Origin: Tipula vernalis
Lineage: Eukaryota > Arthropoda > Insecta > Diptera > Tipulidae
Direction of reading: 5' to 3'
Assembly (NCBI GenBank): GCA_958295665.1
Contig: OY282558.1
Span: forward strand, 17,111,409-17,175,408
DNA length: 64,000 nt
The notes below the pieces were generated by a model. The model searched no databases. It had not been told where the DNA came from and saw only the letters and a list, made by a program, of their open reading frames with translations. A program made the translations under genes and the position numbers. Shown here piece after piece: positions 10,851 to 23,560 of this stretch; position 1 is the stretch's first letter, and the number at the start of each line of letters is the position of its first letter.

Positions 10851-11745
10851 TATTATCATCACCAGAACATTGGCCTAAAATCGACCGGCGACACAAAATT
10901 GATTCATTGGAAGTTCGAAAACAGATAGTAACAATGATGTGTCAACAAAACGTAGAAGAAAAATTCGTATACGATTTGCAAGAACGGTACACGAGCTTCA
11001 ATAAATTTATTATGACATTTGCTTATGTTTGCCACGCGAAAAACATTAGGACCAAGAAATCAGCAGCAAGAGCCAAAGGGTTACTTACCAAGAAGGAGAT
11101 GTCGGAAACTACTGAAAGGGACATTAAAGTGATGCAACACAAATACTTCAGCGTTGAGATTCAGAGACTAGCTACCGATCAACTTATACCCAACGGAAGT
11201 CAATTAACAACACTCGACCCAATCGTTGATGAAGTTGGTTTATTAAGGGTTGGAGGGAGAATTGAAAATGCACCGATAAACATCCAATTATATTACCGTC
11301 ACACGATCCAATTGTAACAAAGTTAATCGTTGAAATGCACATTAAAAACTTTCCTTGTGGACCATCATTCTTGTTGCATATGATACGTCAGAGGTACTGG
11401 ATAATTGGTGTCAGAAAAATCATTCAGGCTATATTACGAAAATGTGTGCCATGTATTAAGCAGAAGCCAAAATTAATTCAGCAAAAATGGGTGGATTGCC
11501 TCGTGAAAGGATTGAACTTTTAAAGCCGTTTCAACGAACAGGGAGAGATTTCGTTGGACCACTACAAACCTATTTAATTCATGGACATGGGCAAAAAAGT
11601 CGAAAATCGTATGGCTGTGTATTCGTCTGTATGTGTACACAGGCTTTACACATAAAAATCGTTACCGATTTAACAACATAAGCATTTCTGGGCGCATTTG
11701 ATCGATTTGTTGCCAGGCGGGGTCCTGTAGTGCGATTGTATTGAT
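10850..11745 (+). pseudogene. BEL/Pao no. 2 integrase, truncated
   Basis: Open frames 10514-11317, 11335-11523 and 11487-11681 cover the linker after RNase H, the zinc-binding region (VGLLRVGGRIENAP; HIKNFPCGPSFLLHMIRQRYWI; a CVPCIKQKPKLIQQ motif) and the core start (FQRTGRDFVGPL with the first catalytic Asp; ALHIKIVTDLTT). Reading ends in RFVARRGPVVRLY at about 11740, just before the second catalytic Asp, where the 3' LTR remnant begins. Stops and shifts occur near 11317, 11520 and 11680. Confidence 0.85.
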
Positions 11746-11858
11746 GATATTGGCCAACTGTAGTGCGATTAATATAAAAAAATATTAGAACACAATTATT
11801 TGATTATAACAAAGTGCAAAAACAAAAATACAGTCCACTTGCCCACGAAATTTAAACA
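11746..11858 (+). repeat. 3' LTR remnant of BEL/Pao no. 2
   Basis: Direct-repeat partner of 6091-6212, ending TTTAAACA. The block TGTAGTGCGATT occurs twice within 35 bp at the integrase junction (11726 and 11758), suggesting that deletion of the integrase end and 3' region used this microhomology. Confidence 0.6.
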
Positions 11859-11869
11859 TGCACTTGGAT

Positions 11870-12025
11870 TTCATCAATTATGACGAAATTTGACATGTGC
11901 GATGGAGATGAGATTCTAAACTAATTTTTGGATAAAGTTCTAGAATGTGGCCAATTACGGTGGAACTTCGCCGTTTCTTGACCGATTAGGATGAAATTTG
12001 ACCTGGACAGTGATGCTAAAGGGTT
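11870..12025 (-). repeat. ~107-bp minisatellite-type dispersed repeat, single locus
   Basis: On the minus strand this contains GGTCAAGAAACGGCGAAGTT and AATTGGCCACATTCTAGAAC, matching the tandem units at 22940-23335 and the partial copy at 57290-57420. Roughly one and a half units are present directly after the BEL/Pao 3' end. Confidence 0.6.
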
Positions 12026-12239
12026 ATGGACTATTTCTTTTTCAAATGCGTCTGTTGTTAATTGTTATTATTACTTGAAACTTCGTATCGTGGCTTTTAT
12101 TATTCAATTTATCTCAATTTTATTATAAGTAGCTGTTTTTAGCTAAACTTCATATAAAAAAAACGTAAACAAACATTTTTGTACACAGACTAGCAAAACT
12201 ATTGAAAGGTTTATGAACTAATTTCACAATCTATTAGGA

Positions 12240-12960
12240 GGTCAACGGTTTATTTTATAAAAAAAAAATTGTGCGACTTAAGCTAGTTTAATCAATTTTA
12301 GTAATAATAACCGAGGTTTTGGGTAATTTGTCAAGAAATCGCTTTGGTCAATTTGAATCGTGCATGTTCCAAAAGACAAAACTAGCTAAGTTAATTTATT
12401 TTTCCGCTTTTAATATATTATAAATCAAATTAACTTAAGTGCAAGGTTAATAATACAATTGAATGACCTAGCATTGCTTATTTAAACTACAGTTATTTTT
12501 TTGTTCGGTGTTTAAATTGGCGGCGTTACAATTGTATGATGCTAATTTGAACTAGAGTAATGTAAAATCTGTAACAATCCGTCTTGGTTAATCTGATCCA
12601 TGCTTGCTTCAAAAGTCGATTTTTAAGATTTTTTTTTTGTCCAAAGCGAATATACGAACATATGCGATTGCAAACGTTTTATTTTTTCATTCCAAAGAGC
12701 ATTTGGCGGAAATATTTGAGAAGATATTCCGTTAAATTCTCTTTCGATCGAAATAACCGCCTATAATTTATCAATCAGCAAAATTTACGTTGTTGTTATT
12801 ACAATTGGATGACATAGTAGTAGTTAATCTAAACTATGGTAAAGTAAAATCTATACTTGTGAGCATTGGTTAATTTGAACCATAGACGGGTCCAAAATAC
12901 AATACAAACTGAGTAAATTTGATTTTTTTGTCGATTATTTAAACTATAGTACAAAATGAT
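12240..12960 (+). repeat. degenerate repeated segment
   Basis: Two motifs recur. One is TTGGTCAATTTGAATC followed by CCAAAA (about 12350, 12582 and 12865 in diverged form). The other is TACAATTG.ATGA followed by AAACTA (about 12453, 12527 and 12800). This looks like a very old tandem repeat. I recognise no family. Confidence 0.35.
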
Positions 12961-13780
12961 TGTTTAAGACGTTTAATCAATCTGTTTATACGGCTCAAAA
13001 GCGCTACGATTTATTGTACGATAAATCTAACGGTTTGGCTTGAATCGATCATTGAATCGACAATCTGAAAAGTGTATCTGACGGAGTATGGTCTGCAGTA
13101 AAACTGTGCATACGATTAAACGATTTATTTAAATGTCTGGGAAGATTTTTGTAAGAATTGTTTACAGATTCTTACATATTGTTTTAAAACTCTTGCTTAC
13201 GGCAACCTGTATCTTTTTGGCCAAACGCAACATTCAAGAGGATGATGTGACTTGTAATGTCTCTTTCAACAAGTCGTAACACAGCACAAGTTATGAGGTA
13301 ATTGAATATTAATTAAACGAATTAACCCCAAAAGCAAGCGTAAGTAGACTTGATTACTAATTGGTTCGAATATCGTTACGTGTGAGGGCAAAACACTGTA
13401 CGATAAATTAGTTCAATTATCTGCAAGATTTGTAATATAACATGCATCGCGATAGAGAAGTGAAGTCTATTTAAAATTAAAAACATTTAATAATGTGCAA
13501 AAACAATTGTAAAATTTTATAAGTGAGTTTTTTGAATAATTCTAGAACATCGCGTTAACTTAATAAGAATTAAGTAAACAGGTAAATTTTAAATTGTTTA
13601 CAATAAATTACTACATTAGAATTTTAGTAGTTATTCAGAAGTAATTTATCAAAAAATATCTCTTAAATTTTTGATTATTTGATTATTTAAATTTCAATTT
13701 TAATTAAAACTTATTTTCTAATGAAATTTATTTTATTTAAAAAAGTTTTAAGAGACTTTAAAATAAATATTTTTTAGTGT
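12960..13780. other. AT-rich stretch, nothing recognised
   Basis: No coding signature, inverted repeat or clear tandem repeat is visible. It may include the 5' LTR of the BEL/Pao element that starts downstream, but I found no direct-repeat partner for it near 19100-19400. Confidence 0.3.
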
Positions 13781-14229
13781 CTAAAATATATTAGGTACCT
13801 TCATCTATTTAGATGCATTATTTGAAAAAAATGAGCTGGTTGACCGAATTCATTTCGATCATCAATAATTTAGAAGGCAAATGCAAAGCAATTATTATGA
13901 AGAACCACATATTTCTCACATCAATCGGATGGAACATATATTACAACTAGATACTCAAGAAGTAGTTCTATAATCTGATGATTTAAAAATTTAAAGAACA
14001 AATTTTTTTATTTTTGTTTTTGCATTACACTAACATTATTGTATCTTTCTAGTCAGATGAAAAAATATTAAAGTGGAACGAAGCGAGAACGTTAAGATTG
14101 GAGTCGGCAGGTACATCAAACGAAACCATTTAATTGTTTCCTTCGGAGTCACATATAAAAATGACGGATTACAGATGATTCATAAATTTAATTCCACATT
14201 TCTTATATTTTCTTATATAGATATCAAAA

Positions 14230-14883
14230 TTCCTGAGATATACATATATCCCAACTTTCGATGGAAAGCCGATTGAATGGCTTACCTTCAAGCAAACATT
14301 TGAATCTTTAGTACATAATAATATCAATATAAATAATAGTATCACTAAATTCAATCTGTTATTAAAATATTTAAAAGGCGATGATCGTGCTGCCATTGGG
14401 CATATTGATCTAACCCATAATGGCTACATAAAGGCATGGGGAGAGCTCAACAAAAGATTTCATAATCAAAAAGTTTTAATAGATGTTCATATAAATGGCC
14501 TTCTGAATTTGCCAATCATAGTTAAAGGCAATAGTCTAGAATTAAAAGATTTATTGAATAAAGCTATTGGTCACACATCGTTCCTAGAAGCCTGTGGCCA
14601 AAATATAAATATGCTAGGTGAATTATTTGTTGTCAATTGCATAGTTCGAAAACTAAATTTTAGTCTTCGAAGAGATTGGGAAACTGATTGTGTGTCAAAT
14701 GTCTTGCCTACCTGGTTAAAATTGAAAAACTTGTTCATTGAAAAATCTCGATTAAGTGACATAGTACAACCTAGTTTTACTAAAATTCAACCTTCAGTGC
14801 AACCCACTAAACTCAATTTTCAAAATTCAATTTTACTGAACAAGCTAAAACCCAATCCTAATGTACCGTCTCGTAGTTCTTAA
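14230..14883 (+). pseudogene. BEL/Pao no. 3 gag (DUF1759-type)
   Basis: Reads FDGKPIEWLTFKQTFESLVH near 14250, then LLKYLKGDDRAAIGHIDL and AWGELNKRFHNQKVLIDVHI, the capsid-like domain of BEL/Pao Gag. It continues as an open frame to TAA at 14881, through a spacer rich in Pro, Asn and Ser. The first part sits in a different frame from the preceding 13800-14200 region, where only a faint N-terminal gag similarity can be seen. Confidence 0.8.
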
Positions 14884-14949
14884 GCCTTCGTAAATTCCAA
14901 TTCTCAACAATCCGGTTCAAGTTTTATTCGTACACCTAATAATCTCAAT

Positions 14950-15243
14950 AATTGTGTTTTTTGTAATCTACCTTTTCATAAATTTAGTGAATGCTCCAAA
15001 TTTCTAGAAATGTCCACTCACGATCGATATGTAAAAGTTAAGCAGTTAAATCTCTGTCTGAATTGTTTTAGTTCCAAACATTTTACTTATAAATGTTTAA
15101 ACCATGGTTGTAAATTATTTCATCAAAAACATAACACTCTACTCCACCATTCCAATTCATCCAGATTAGTATCTGTTGTAGATAAAAATCCAATATTAAA
15201 TCCAATTTCGACTCCAAATTTAAGATTCAAACACAAAAGCTAG
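14950..15243 (+). pseudogene. BEL/Pao no. 3 gag zinc-knuckle region
   Basis: CVFCNLPFHKFSEC is a CCHC-type knuckle. It is followed by YVKVKQLNLCLNCFSSKHFT and a KCLNHGCKLFHQKHNTLLHH segment, the paired Cys/His arrangement that ends BEL/Pao Gag and binds RNA. A stop (TAG at 15241) follows, before the protease. Confidence 0.8.
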
Positions 15244-15299
15244 CCAATCAAATCAAATGGATTCATTCTGTGCACTTCAGAAAGACTTTGGTAAAATTA

Positions 15300-15919
15300 C
15301 ATTCTTATCAACTGCCATTGTTTTAATTAAAGATAAATTTGGTAAAACATATGAAGCAAGAGCTTTATTAGAGAGAGGAAGTCAATCCAATTTCATTTTG
15401 ACTAAATTTGCAAAATGATTTCATTTTTCAAAATCCCAAATTAATCAATTTTCTGTTTCTGGCTTGAATGAAAAGCCGACAATTATCAACGAGCACATTT
15501 ACTCCGAAATAAGCTCAAACAACTCCTCTTACAAAGTGCCATGCAATTTCTTAGTGGTAAGTAATATATCAGATGCATTACAACAAACTTCAATAAACAT
15601 TACACGATGGAATATATCAAAAAATATTAAACTTGCAGATCCATTTTTTAATTTACCAAGACCAGTTGATATTTTGTTGGGAGCCAACATATTCTTTCAT
15701 GTTGTTAAGAATAAAAAAATCCACTTAAACCCTAATTTACCAATGTTAGTCGATACCGTTTTTGGATTTGTAGTTAGTGGCAACTATGAATCTTATAATC
15801 TGCAAAATTTTTGTGCTATAAACAATCCTTCTAATAAAGATGAAGCGCTCCAAGAATCAATTAAAATATTCTTTGAATTAGAAACAGTGCCAACATCATT
15901 CATTGCCAAACTCTGTTGA
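15300..15919 (+). pseudogene. BEL/Pao no. 3 aspartic protease (DUF1758-type), active site lost
   Basis: ARALLERGSQSNFILTKFA matches the retropepsin active-site segment, normally ARALLDSGSQSNFI. The catalytic Asp is Glu (GAG at 15371-15373) and the following Ser is Arg. A stop lies at about 15417, after which a 151-codon open frame carries ISKNIKLADPFFNLPRPVDI and LLGANIFF, the conserved C-terminal half. The protease would process the polyprotein; this copy cannot. Confidence 0.8.
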
Positions 15920-16019
15920 CTAATGATGAACAAATTTATCCCATTACTCGCAAACTATTTATAGAGATGCTGAGAATAGATATGTTGTTTCTTTACCGTT
16001 ATCATCAAAGGAGGTAGAC

Positions 16020-17493
16020 ATAAGGTGATTCGAAAGCTCAAGCATTAAAACGTTTTAATTACTTAGAACAACATTTAAATCGCAAAAAATATTTAATACA
16101 AAACCATATGAAAATTATTGACGAGAATTTAGATGATCCTAATTAAATTTCGTATTATATGCCACATCATGCTATATTAAAACCTAGTAGTTCCACCACC
16201 AAATTACTATAATTAATTATGTTAGTTGGTCCTAAGGGACAACAAAATCTATTTAAAATTGTTTTAAGATTTAGGAAGTATAAGTATGTATTTACTGCTG
16301 ATATTTGTAAAATGTACAATTCCAAACTTCAACGAGTATTATGGAGATTCAATCCTTCCGAACCAATAAAAACGTGTGAACTGACAATAGTTACATATGG
16401 TACCGCATCTGCCCCTTACCTAGCTACACGAACCATTATCCAATTAGCAAACGATGAACGAAACCATTTTCCAATGGCAGCCACAGTCTTGGAAAACGAT
16501 TTTTACATGGATGATGTGCTCACCGGAAGGAACAGTTTAAATCAAGTAATTAAATTAAAAAATGAATTATTAGATTTGTTAAGAAGAGGGAAATTTGTTC
16601 GTCATAAATGGAGCTCAAATTTCACAACATTATTAGAAACCATTCCACCCGAATTTCGCGAAACACTTCACAAGGATGAAACCAGTTCACAAGAATCAAT
16701 CAAGGCATTGGGTATCGAATGGAAGCCTAACGAAGATAATTTTGTTTTTAAGGTAAAAGATTTATTAACTAATGCAAGCCTTATTACAAAACGTACTATT
16801 TTATCCGATATTTTAAAAATTGATGATCCAAGGGGTCTCATATCTCCTATTATTGTAACCGCTAAGATTATTATACATTCGCTCTGGAAATTAAATTCTG
16901 ATTGGGATAAACCCGTTCCTAACGAATTGCGATTAATTTGGTTAAATTATAAATTACAATTAGTAAATCTAAATAAATTAAGTATACCTCGATGTATTAT
17001 AAACTTTCAACCACTTTCCATAGAATTACACGGCTTTTATGATGCTTCAGAAAGGGCTTATGGGACTTGTCTCTACGTAAAATCAATAGATGAATTCCAT
17101 AATATACAAGTGTCCTTATTATGCAGTAAATCGAGAGTTGCCTCTCTAAAAACCATAACTATTCCTAGGTTAGAGCTTTATGCCGCCCACTTGTTATCAA
17201 AATTATTAAGTCCTGTTTTAGAATCTCTATACATCAAATTTGACAAAATATATTTCTGGTCCGGTTCTACGATTGTGTTACACTGGATTAAAATGTCTCC
17301 TCACCAACTAAAAATATTTATAGCAAATCGGGTGACTCAAATTCAAGAATCAACCAAAAATTGTTCATGGCAATACGTTAATTCTCTGGATAACCCTGCC
17401 GATATAATTTCTCGTGGTCTCATGCCTGCTAAAATGAATGAAAATAACGTATATGGTTTAACGGTCCTGATTTTTTACGAAATAATATTTTAA
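16020..17493 (+). pseudogene. BEL/Pao no. 3 reverse transcriptase and RNase H
   Basis: The 424-codon ORF begins at LVGPKGQQNL; the preceding fingers (LNRKKYLIQNHM, YYMPHHAILKPSSSTTKL) lie upstream with stops. FTADICKMY holds the first RT Asp but is followed by a small deletion. FYMDDVLTG (16501) is the YMDD active site. RHKWSSN, LGIEWKPNEDNF and DDPRGLISP mark the thumb. RNase H starts at LHGFYDASERAYG, then RLELYAAHLLSKL and FWSGSTIVLHWI, where the catalytic Asp of WSDS is Gly (about 17263); NPADIISRGL retains the last Asp. The ORF ends by frameshift at 17493. Confidence 0.9.
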
Positions 17494-19080
17494 TCCCAAC
17501 AATGCCAAATATGTCGATTGATCCCAGTGCTCTAGAATTAAAACCTAGCAAAAATTTAAATAATTTTTTCCAAATGAATTCTGATACATCTTTCTTATAC
17601 AGATACAGTTCATACCAGTAAATTGATTCGCATAATAGCATATTGCAATAGGTTTACCAAAAATTGCCGAATTAAAGTTAAACAATCCAAAGTTCTCCCG
17701 GTTGAAAAATTAGGCCAAATTAGTGTAAAGCAAGCCGGAGCCCTTACCATAGTCGAGTTAGATATAGCGTTATTTATCATTATAAAAATCATTCAGACAG
17801 AACAGTTCAAATCTGAAATTACCAGTCTTTCTAAAACTGGAAAAGTATGCAACAATAGCCATCTCCAGTCCCTTACACGATTTTTAGATAACAATCAAAT
17901 TTTTCGCGTTGGTGGTAGAATAAAAAACGCAAATATTGCGTATGACGCAAAACATCAAATTTTACTACCTAAAAATCATTATTTTAATAAACTTGTTTTT
18001 AGACGTTGGCCCAACACCTTTAGTTTTAATAGTACGCCAAAAATTTTGGGCAATTAACGCAGCAAACACAGCTAAATCAATATGTCGTTCTTGTGTTACG
18101 TGTTTTAAGTTTAAGCCAATTATTTCTCAACAATTAATGGGTAATCTTCCTGTGGATCGTGTTATGCCAGCAAAACCATTCAATACAACCGGCACAGACC
18201 TGTGTGGTTGTTCTAATATTAAAAATCGATCAATTCGCAAGAGTCCACCTCAAAAAAATTTTATTGCTCTTTTTATATGTTTCTTTACAAAAGCTATCCA
18301 TTTAGAAATAGTGTCAGATTTATTAGCTGACTAATTTATTAATTGCCTCAAACGTATTTTAAACAGAAGAGGTAATTGCAACACTATCTGGACAGACAAC
18401 GCCGGTAATTTCATAGGCTGCAATAACGAACTTAAACGTATGTTCAAATTATTCCAAGGTACCACGCCCGATAAAAAAAATTATAAAATTTTGTGCCAAT
18501 GAACAGATTAACTGGAAATTTATTTCCCCTAGATCCCAAAATTTTGGTGGTTTATGGGAAAGTAACATCAAATCCGTCAAGCGTCATTTGCATCAAACAT
18601 ATTACTATACATAAGGAATAATTAATTCCCGACAAATAACTCATATTTCTAATGATCCAAGTGAACCTGAACCGCTAACACCAGGCCATTTTTTAACTGG
18701 TGGTTCCATAATATCACCACCTGAACCTCATTACATGAAATACCTGAAAATAGGTTGGCAAATTGGCAACTAGTAGCTCAATTAGTTCAACAATTTTGGA
18801 AGGGATATTCTGTTGAGTACCTTCATACACTGCAGCAAAAATCGAAATGGAATTTAAACTTGCCAAATATTGAAATAAATGATGTTGTTTTGCTATCTGA
18901 TACTAATTTACCTTCTACGAAATGATTAATGGGAATTGTTGTTAAAGTGTACCCAGGCCAAGATAATAAAGTACGAGTTGTTGATGTTAAGACAAAATCC
19001 GGTATATTCAAACGAGCCATAACAAAACTGTCCAAATTAACAATATCGAATGAATCAATGAATGAAGTCAATAATAAGTA
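17494..19080 (+). pseudogene. BEL/Pao no. 3 integrase with C-terminal tail
   Basis: Zinc-region linker at 17623-18057 (LTRFLDNNQIFRVGGRIKNA, then HQILLPKNHYFNKLVF). CRSCVTCFKFKP and TGTDLCGCSN (first catalytic Asp) lie in the frame 17936-18334, then KAIHLEIVSDLLAD. WTDNAGNFIG holds the second Asp (about 18395) and GGLWESNIKSVKRHL the catalytic Glu (about 18550), each in different frames. The tail shows LTPGHFLTGGS, FWKGYSVEYLHTLQQKSKWN and RVVDVKTKSGIFKRAITKL, the typical BEL/Pao end. All three catalytic residues remain, but at least five frameshifts or stops separate them. Confidence 0.85.
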
Positions 19081-20625
<1,545 letters not shown>

Positions 20626-20639
20626 AACCGGCCAATTAC

Positions 20640-21030
20640 CGAGGCATTTCGTTTGAATTTACCTGTGCTGAGTTATAATTTAATAAATAACCTAGCCAAT
20701 TTAGTATTAATAAACAAGCGCTAGATCGGTTGAAAAACAATCATAGTGCATCGTTAATCTGACCATTTTTTTTGTTTGTAATTACCCAGTTTTTTATTTC
20801 AGTGTATTATTGAAAATGTTTAACGTAATCTTCAACGTCATATCAAGATTAAATTAATTCACAATTTTATTGGAGCTGTTCCTAATGAAACTACATATGA
20901 GAAAAATGTAAACAAAAATGATTATACACTAACTTGTGATCCATGTATAAATATGTATAAAGTTGAAGAACCACAATATGATCTTATTAAAGTTTTTCCA
21001 CTAGGTAGCAATAGCATAAAATCATCATTT
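20640..21030. other. AT-rich stretch, nothing recognised
   Basis: No coding or repeat signal seen between the tandem repeat and the MITE. Confidence 0.3.
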
Positions 21031-21031
21031 G

Positions 21032-21200
21032 GTGTGCGATTATGTAAGCATTAAGTGTTTCGAGTTACGAGAAATTGCGACAAAACGCGATGTAAGACAT
21101 TATGATTTCTTTTAATTGTGACTCGTTATTGTTGTTTAACTTGCACAATCTTTTAAGTATGGCAGACAACTCGTAATACGAGAGATACATAATCGCACCC
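21032..21200. mobile_element. small MITE with ~40-bp imperfect inverted ends
   Basis: The left end GTGTGCGATTATGTA and the reverse complement of the right end GGGTGCGATTATGTA agree at 14 of 15 bases. Inner arms pair again around CGAGTTACGAG and CGTATTACGAG. About 169 bp, no coding capacity. TTG flanks both ends (21029-21031 and 21201-21203), a possible 3-bp target duplication as in PIF/Harbinger-type MITEs, but three bases are weak support. Confidence 0.55.
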
Positions 21201-21786
21201 TTGATTTTAATTTAATAAAAGGTTTAATATTTAAAATTATCATCTTGTAATTATCTTACCTATGAATTGGTGAAGCCCCTTACTACACGCTGCTGGTATG
21301 TACCAATCGTAGAATTTTGCTGGGGGGGCCTATATCATTTCTTTGGCCATGTGACCTAACCTGAACTGAACGTAATCACAACACATTTTTCCTAAACTGA
21401 TTTTTCATTTTTATTCTTATTTTCATGAAAACATATTTTTCATGCTTTTTTTTTTTAACACACTTGATTTTTTCACATATATACTATATACATATATTTA
21501 TGTAATATATTTTATTTCACTTTTTATCACTAAAAATATATTAAATAATGAGCCCCGTATAATTTAAGAAAAACAAAAAACACTTCACAAAACATTTTTT
21601 TCCCGAAAAAGCTCGTCTAAAAGAATTATATTCACAAAATTATATCAGCCTTTTGTAAAAAACGAAAAAAACTTTTCACTAATTTTTCCTCCACAACAAT
21701 AATATTAAACATTATCATTTGTCACTCTGTACTTCGTGTTCTGCAGAAGCCTGAGCAGAGATATTAAGGCTCAATATCATCTCCGG

Positions 21787-21902
21787 GTATGCTGTGTTGT
21801 AAATCTAAAGCTGTAATATCATGTTCAAAATCATCCCACCGTAAAAAAATAAACGAAATCAATCGATATTTTCTAAAAACAAGAATCGCATAAACAGGTT
21901 CT
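21787..21902 (-). other. candidate terminal coding exon of an unknown minus-strand gene
   Basis: On the minus strand, two good splice-acceptor contexts (TTTGTGTACTGCAG ending at about 21903, and TTCTTGTTTTTAG ending at 21872) precede an open frame. It ends RWDDFEHDITALDLQHSIP followed by GDDIEP and a TAA stop at about 21769-21771. The acidic, balanced composition is unlike random translation of AT-rich DNA. I do not recognise the protein. No homology search was possible, and the exon could equally be a fortuitous open frame. Confidence 0.25.
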
Positions 21903-22229
21903 GCAGTACACAAACCACAACAACAACAAACAAAAAACAAATATCTATATTCATGTACATTGAATGTGTGTGCAAAGGGTCAAATAACGGGACATCTCTC
22001 ACTTTTTTTTATTTTTATATCGATTTTTAATTTTAGAATTTGATTAGAACGAGATGGATATATGGTATATCGAAATTACGGCATAAAACGAAATTTATAT
22101 AGGCGCTTCCACGTCGCAGTTATTTTTGATGTTAAATTTATGAACACACACATACAAACATAAACATGTATTGTTGATCTGAAATTTGTACATATGTATA
22201 TACAATCACACCGTTAATTTATGGATACA

Positions 22230-22640
22230 TAAGCAGTATGGCCTGCAAAACACTGCATTTACCTATAAACTAAACAAAATATACCCGTTAATCACGTTCA
22301 CAACAAACTATAATTGAAACTTTCACACACTATTGACTTTTTCACTATAACTCACGAGCGCGCACGTTATTACAACACTCGTTTTACCTTTGCTACCGTT
22401 GTAGTCTTTAAAAGGTAAAATAATCAAACTAGTGCACGTATTTCAATCGACACGATTAATTTAATTTAAATTTTAACACACAAACTTTCCACAAAGTAAA
22501 AAATTAATAAAAAAACAAAATAAAATTAATTTAAATCAAACTTTCGAAGAGGACGACGAAAACACGTCTTTCCTCTTCGAGCGTCAACGACCGACCGCGC
22601 TTTCAGTTCCCACAACATGTTAGCATTGAAAATTTACTGA
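22230..22640 (-). promoter_or_regulatory. candidate promoter and 5' leader of a minus-strand host gene
   Basis: A local GC-rich patch (about 22548-22612) stands out in the AT-rich surroundings and on the minus strand reads GCGCGGTCGGTCGTTGACGC, resembling GC-rich dipteran transcription-start regions. Downstream in that direction are leader-like sequence and possible splice donors (GCAAAGGTAAAA near 22390, TATAGGTAAAT near 22260). No ATG-initiated long ORF follows. The inference rests on composition and splice-like motifs only. Confidence 0.25.
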
Positions 22641-22939
22641 TGGAAAAAATTAAATTCAATGTATCAGATTTGCCATGAAATTTTCGATAAATCGGTTGCA
22701 TTCGGAAAATAACATGATTATTCACTCAACATGTTTCCAACAGTTGCCGGACGTGGAAATCCCCTATAATATGTGCATAAAAATCACATCGATGGCATTG
22801 TGTTGAACAAAATCATTTAAATTATTTATATCACAATAAAAAGACAGATAATAATTAGGACGTGTGAACATACCATAAGGGTGGGATTTGTTCTGTCAAT
22901 TTAAATATTGATAATAAAATTAATGCTTTTACGTCATCC

Positions 22940-23335
22940 TAGATGAAGAAATGGCCAGTTCCATTTTTATTCGCCATATTCCAGAACTTCGTCAATGACA
23001 AATTTCATTATAACCGGTTAGGAAATAGCCAAGTTCCATCTGAATAGGTCATATTATAGAACTTAGTCCAAAAAGTATTTTAAAATACCATTTCCATCGC
23101 CCATGTCAAATTGTATCATAATCGGTCCAGAAACAGCGAAGTTCCATATTAATTGGCCATATTACAGAACTTTGCCAAAAAATCATTTTGGAATCCCATT
23201 TCCAGCGCCCATGTCAAATTTTATCATAAATGGTCAACAAACAGCGAAGTTCTATCTTAATTGACCTTATTCTAGAGCTTTGTCTATGTCAAGTTTCATT
23301 ATAATCGGTCATTAAACAGAGAAGTTCCAACTTAT
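22940..23335 (+). repeat. ~107-bp minisatellite, about 3.5 units
   Basis: Units carry a core like GCGAAGTTC.AT.TTAATTG, then CCATATT.CAGAACTT, then CATTTCCA.CGCCCATGTCAA and AT.ATAAT.GGTCA. Repeats begin near 22955, 23030, 23135 and 23245; the first and last are partial. Single diverged copies occur at 11870-12025 (reverse) and 57290-57420. Confidence 0.75.
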
Positions 23336-23389
23336 TCTTTCTTAATTACAAAAAGTACACTAGCATAAATAATCTACATGAAATGATTT

Positions 23390-23560
23390 ATCCACATTTA
23401 CCAACGTTAACTGGCAAATATGTGTACATTATCCAAATTTGGTAGGTAAATGTAGGTAGAACTCACATTACCGAAAGTAGCAGGCGAATATGCACATTTG
23501 CCGGCGAATGTACACATTCGCCGCTCTATACACATTAGCCGTAACATTTATATGTTTATG
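23390..23560. repeat. short repeat with palindromic GAATGTACACATTC core
   Basis: GCGAATGTACACATTCGCCG is a near-perfect palindrome; around it GGCAAATATG and ACATTAGCCGTAA recur. The reverse complement resembles 5735-5815, including GGCTAATGTG. Probably fragments of one unnamed element, seen only at these two sites. Confidence 0.4.

Larger units (their letters stand above)
6091..11858 (+). mobile_element. BEL/Pao retrotransposon no. 2, interrupted by a foldback element
   Basis: Plus-strand BEL/Pao element. The gag start lies at 6290-6437, is interrupted by FB copy A (6440-9054), and resumes at 9064. Pol follows: RT, RNase H and integrase up to 11740. Related direct repeats at 6091-6212 and 11746-11858 are the remains of LTRs. 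The 3' part of gag, the protease and the RT N-terminus are missing (gag at about 9520 abuts RT at 9545), and integrase stops before its second catalytic Asp where the 3' repeat begins. The element is dead and has at least two large deletions besides the nested insertion. Confidence 0.85.
13800..19080 (+). mobile_element. BEL/Pao retrotransposon no. 3, nearly complete domain set
   Basis: Domains in order on the plus strand: Gag (14230-14880), CCHC zinc knuckles (14950-15240), aspartic protease (15300-15919), RT and RNase H (16020-17493), integrase including its C-terminal tail (17500-19080). LTRs were not resolved; a purine-containing stretch, TTCAAGAGGGCCGC near 19280, may be the polypurine tract before the 3' LTR. 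Many stops, frameshifts and active-site losses show it is dead. It is much more AT-rich in codon use (Asn, Ile, Lys, Phe) than BEL/Pao nos. 1 and 2, so it belongs to a different lineage. Confidence 0.85.

Noticed and set aside
9869..10896. Minus-strand ORFs opposite BEL/Pao no. 2 pol
   Set aside because: Antisense shadows; only the plus strand shows RT and RNase H motifs.
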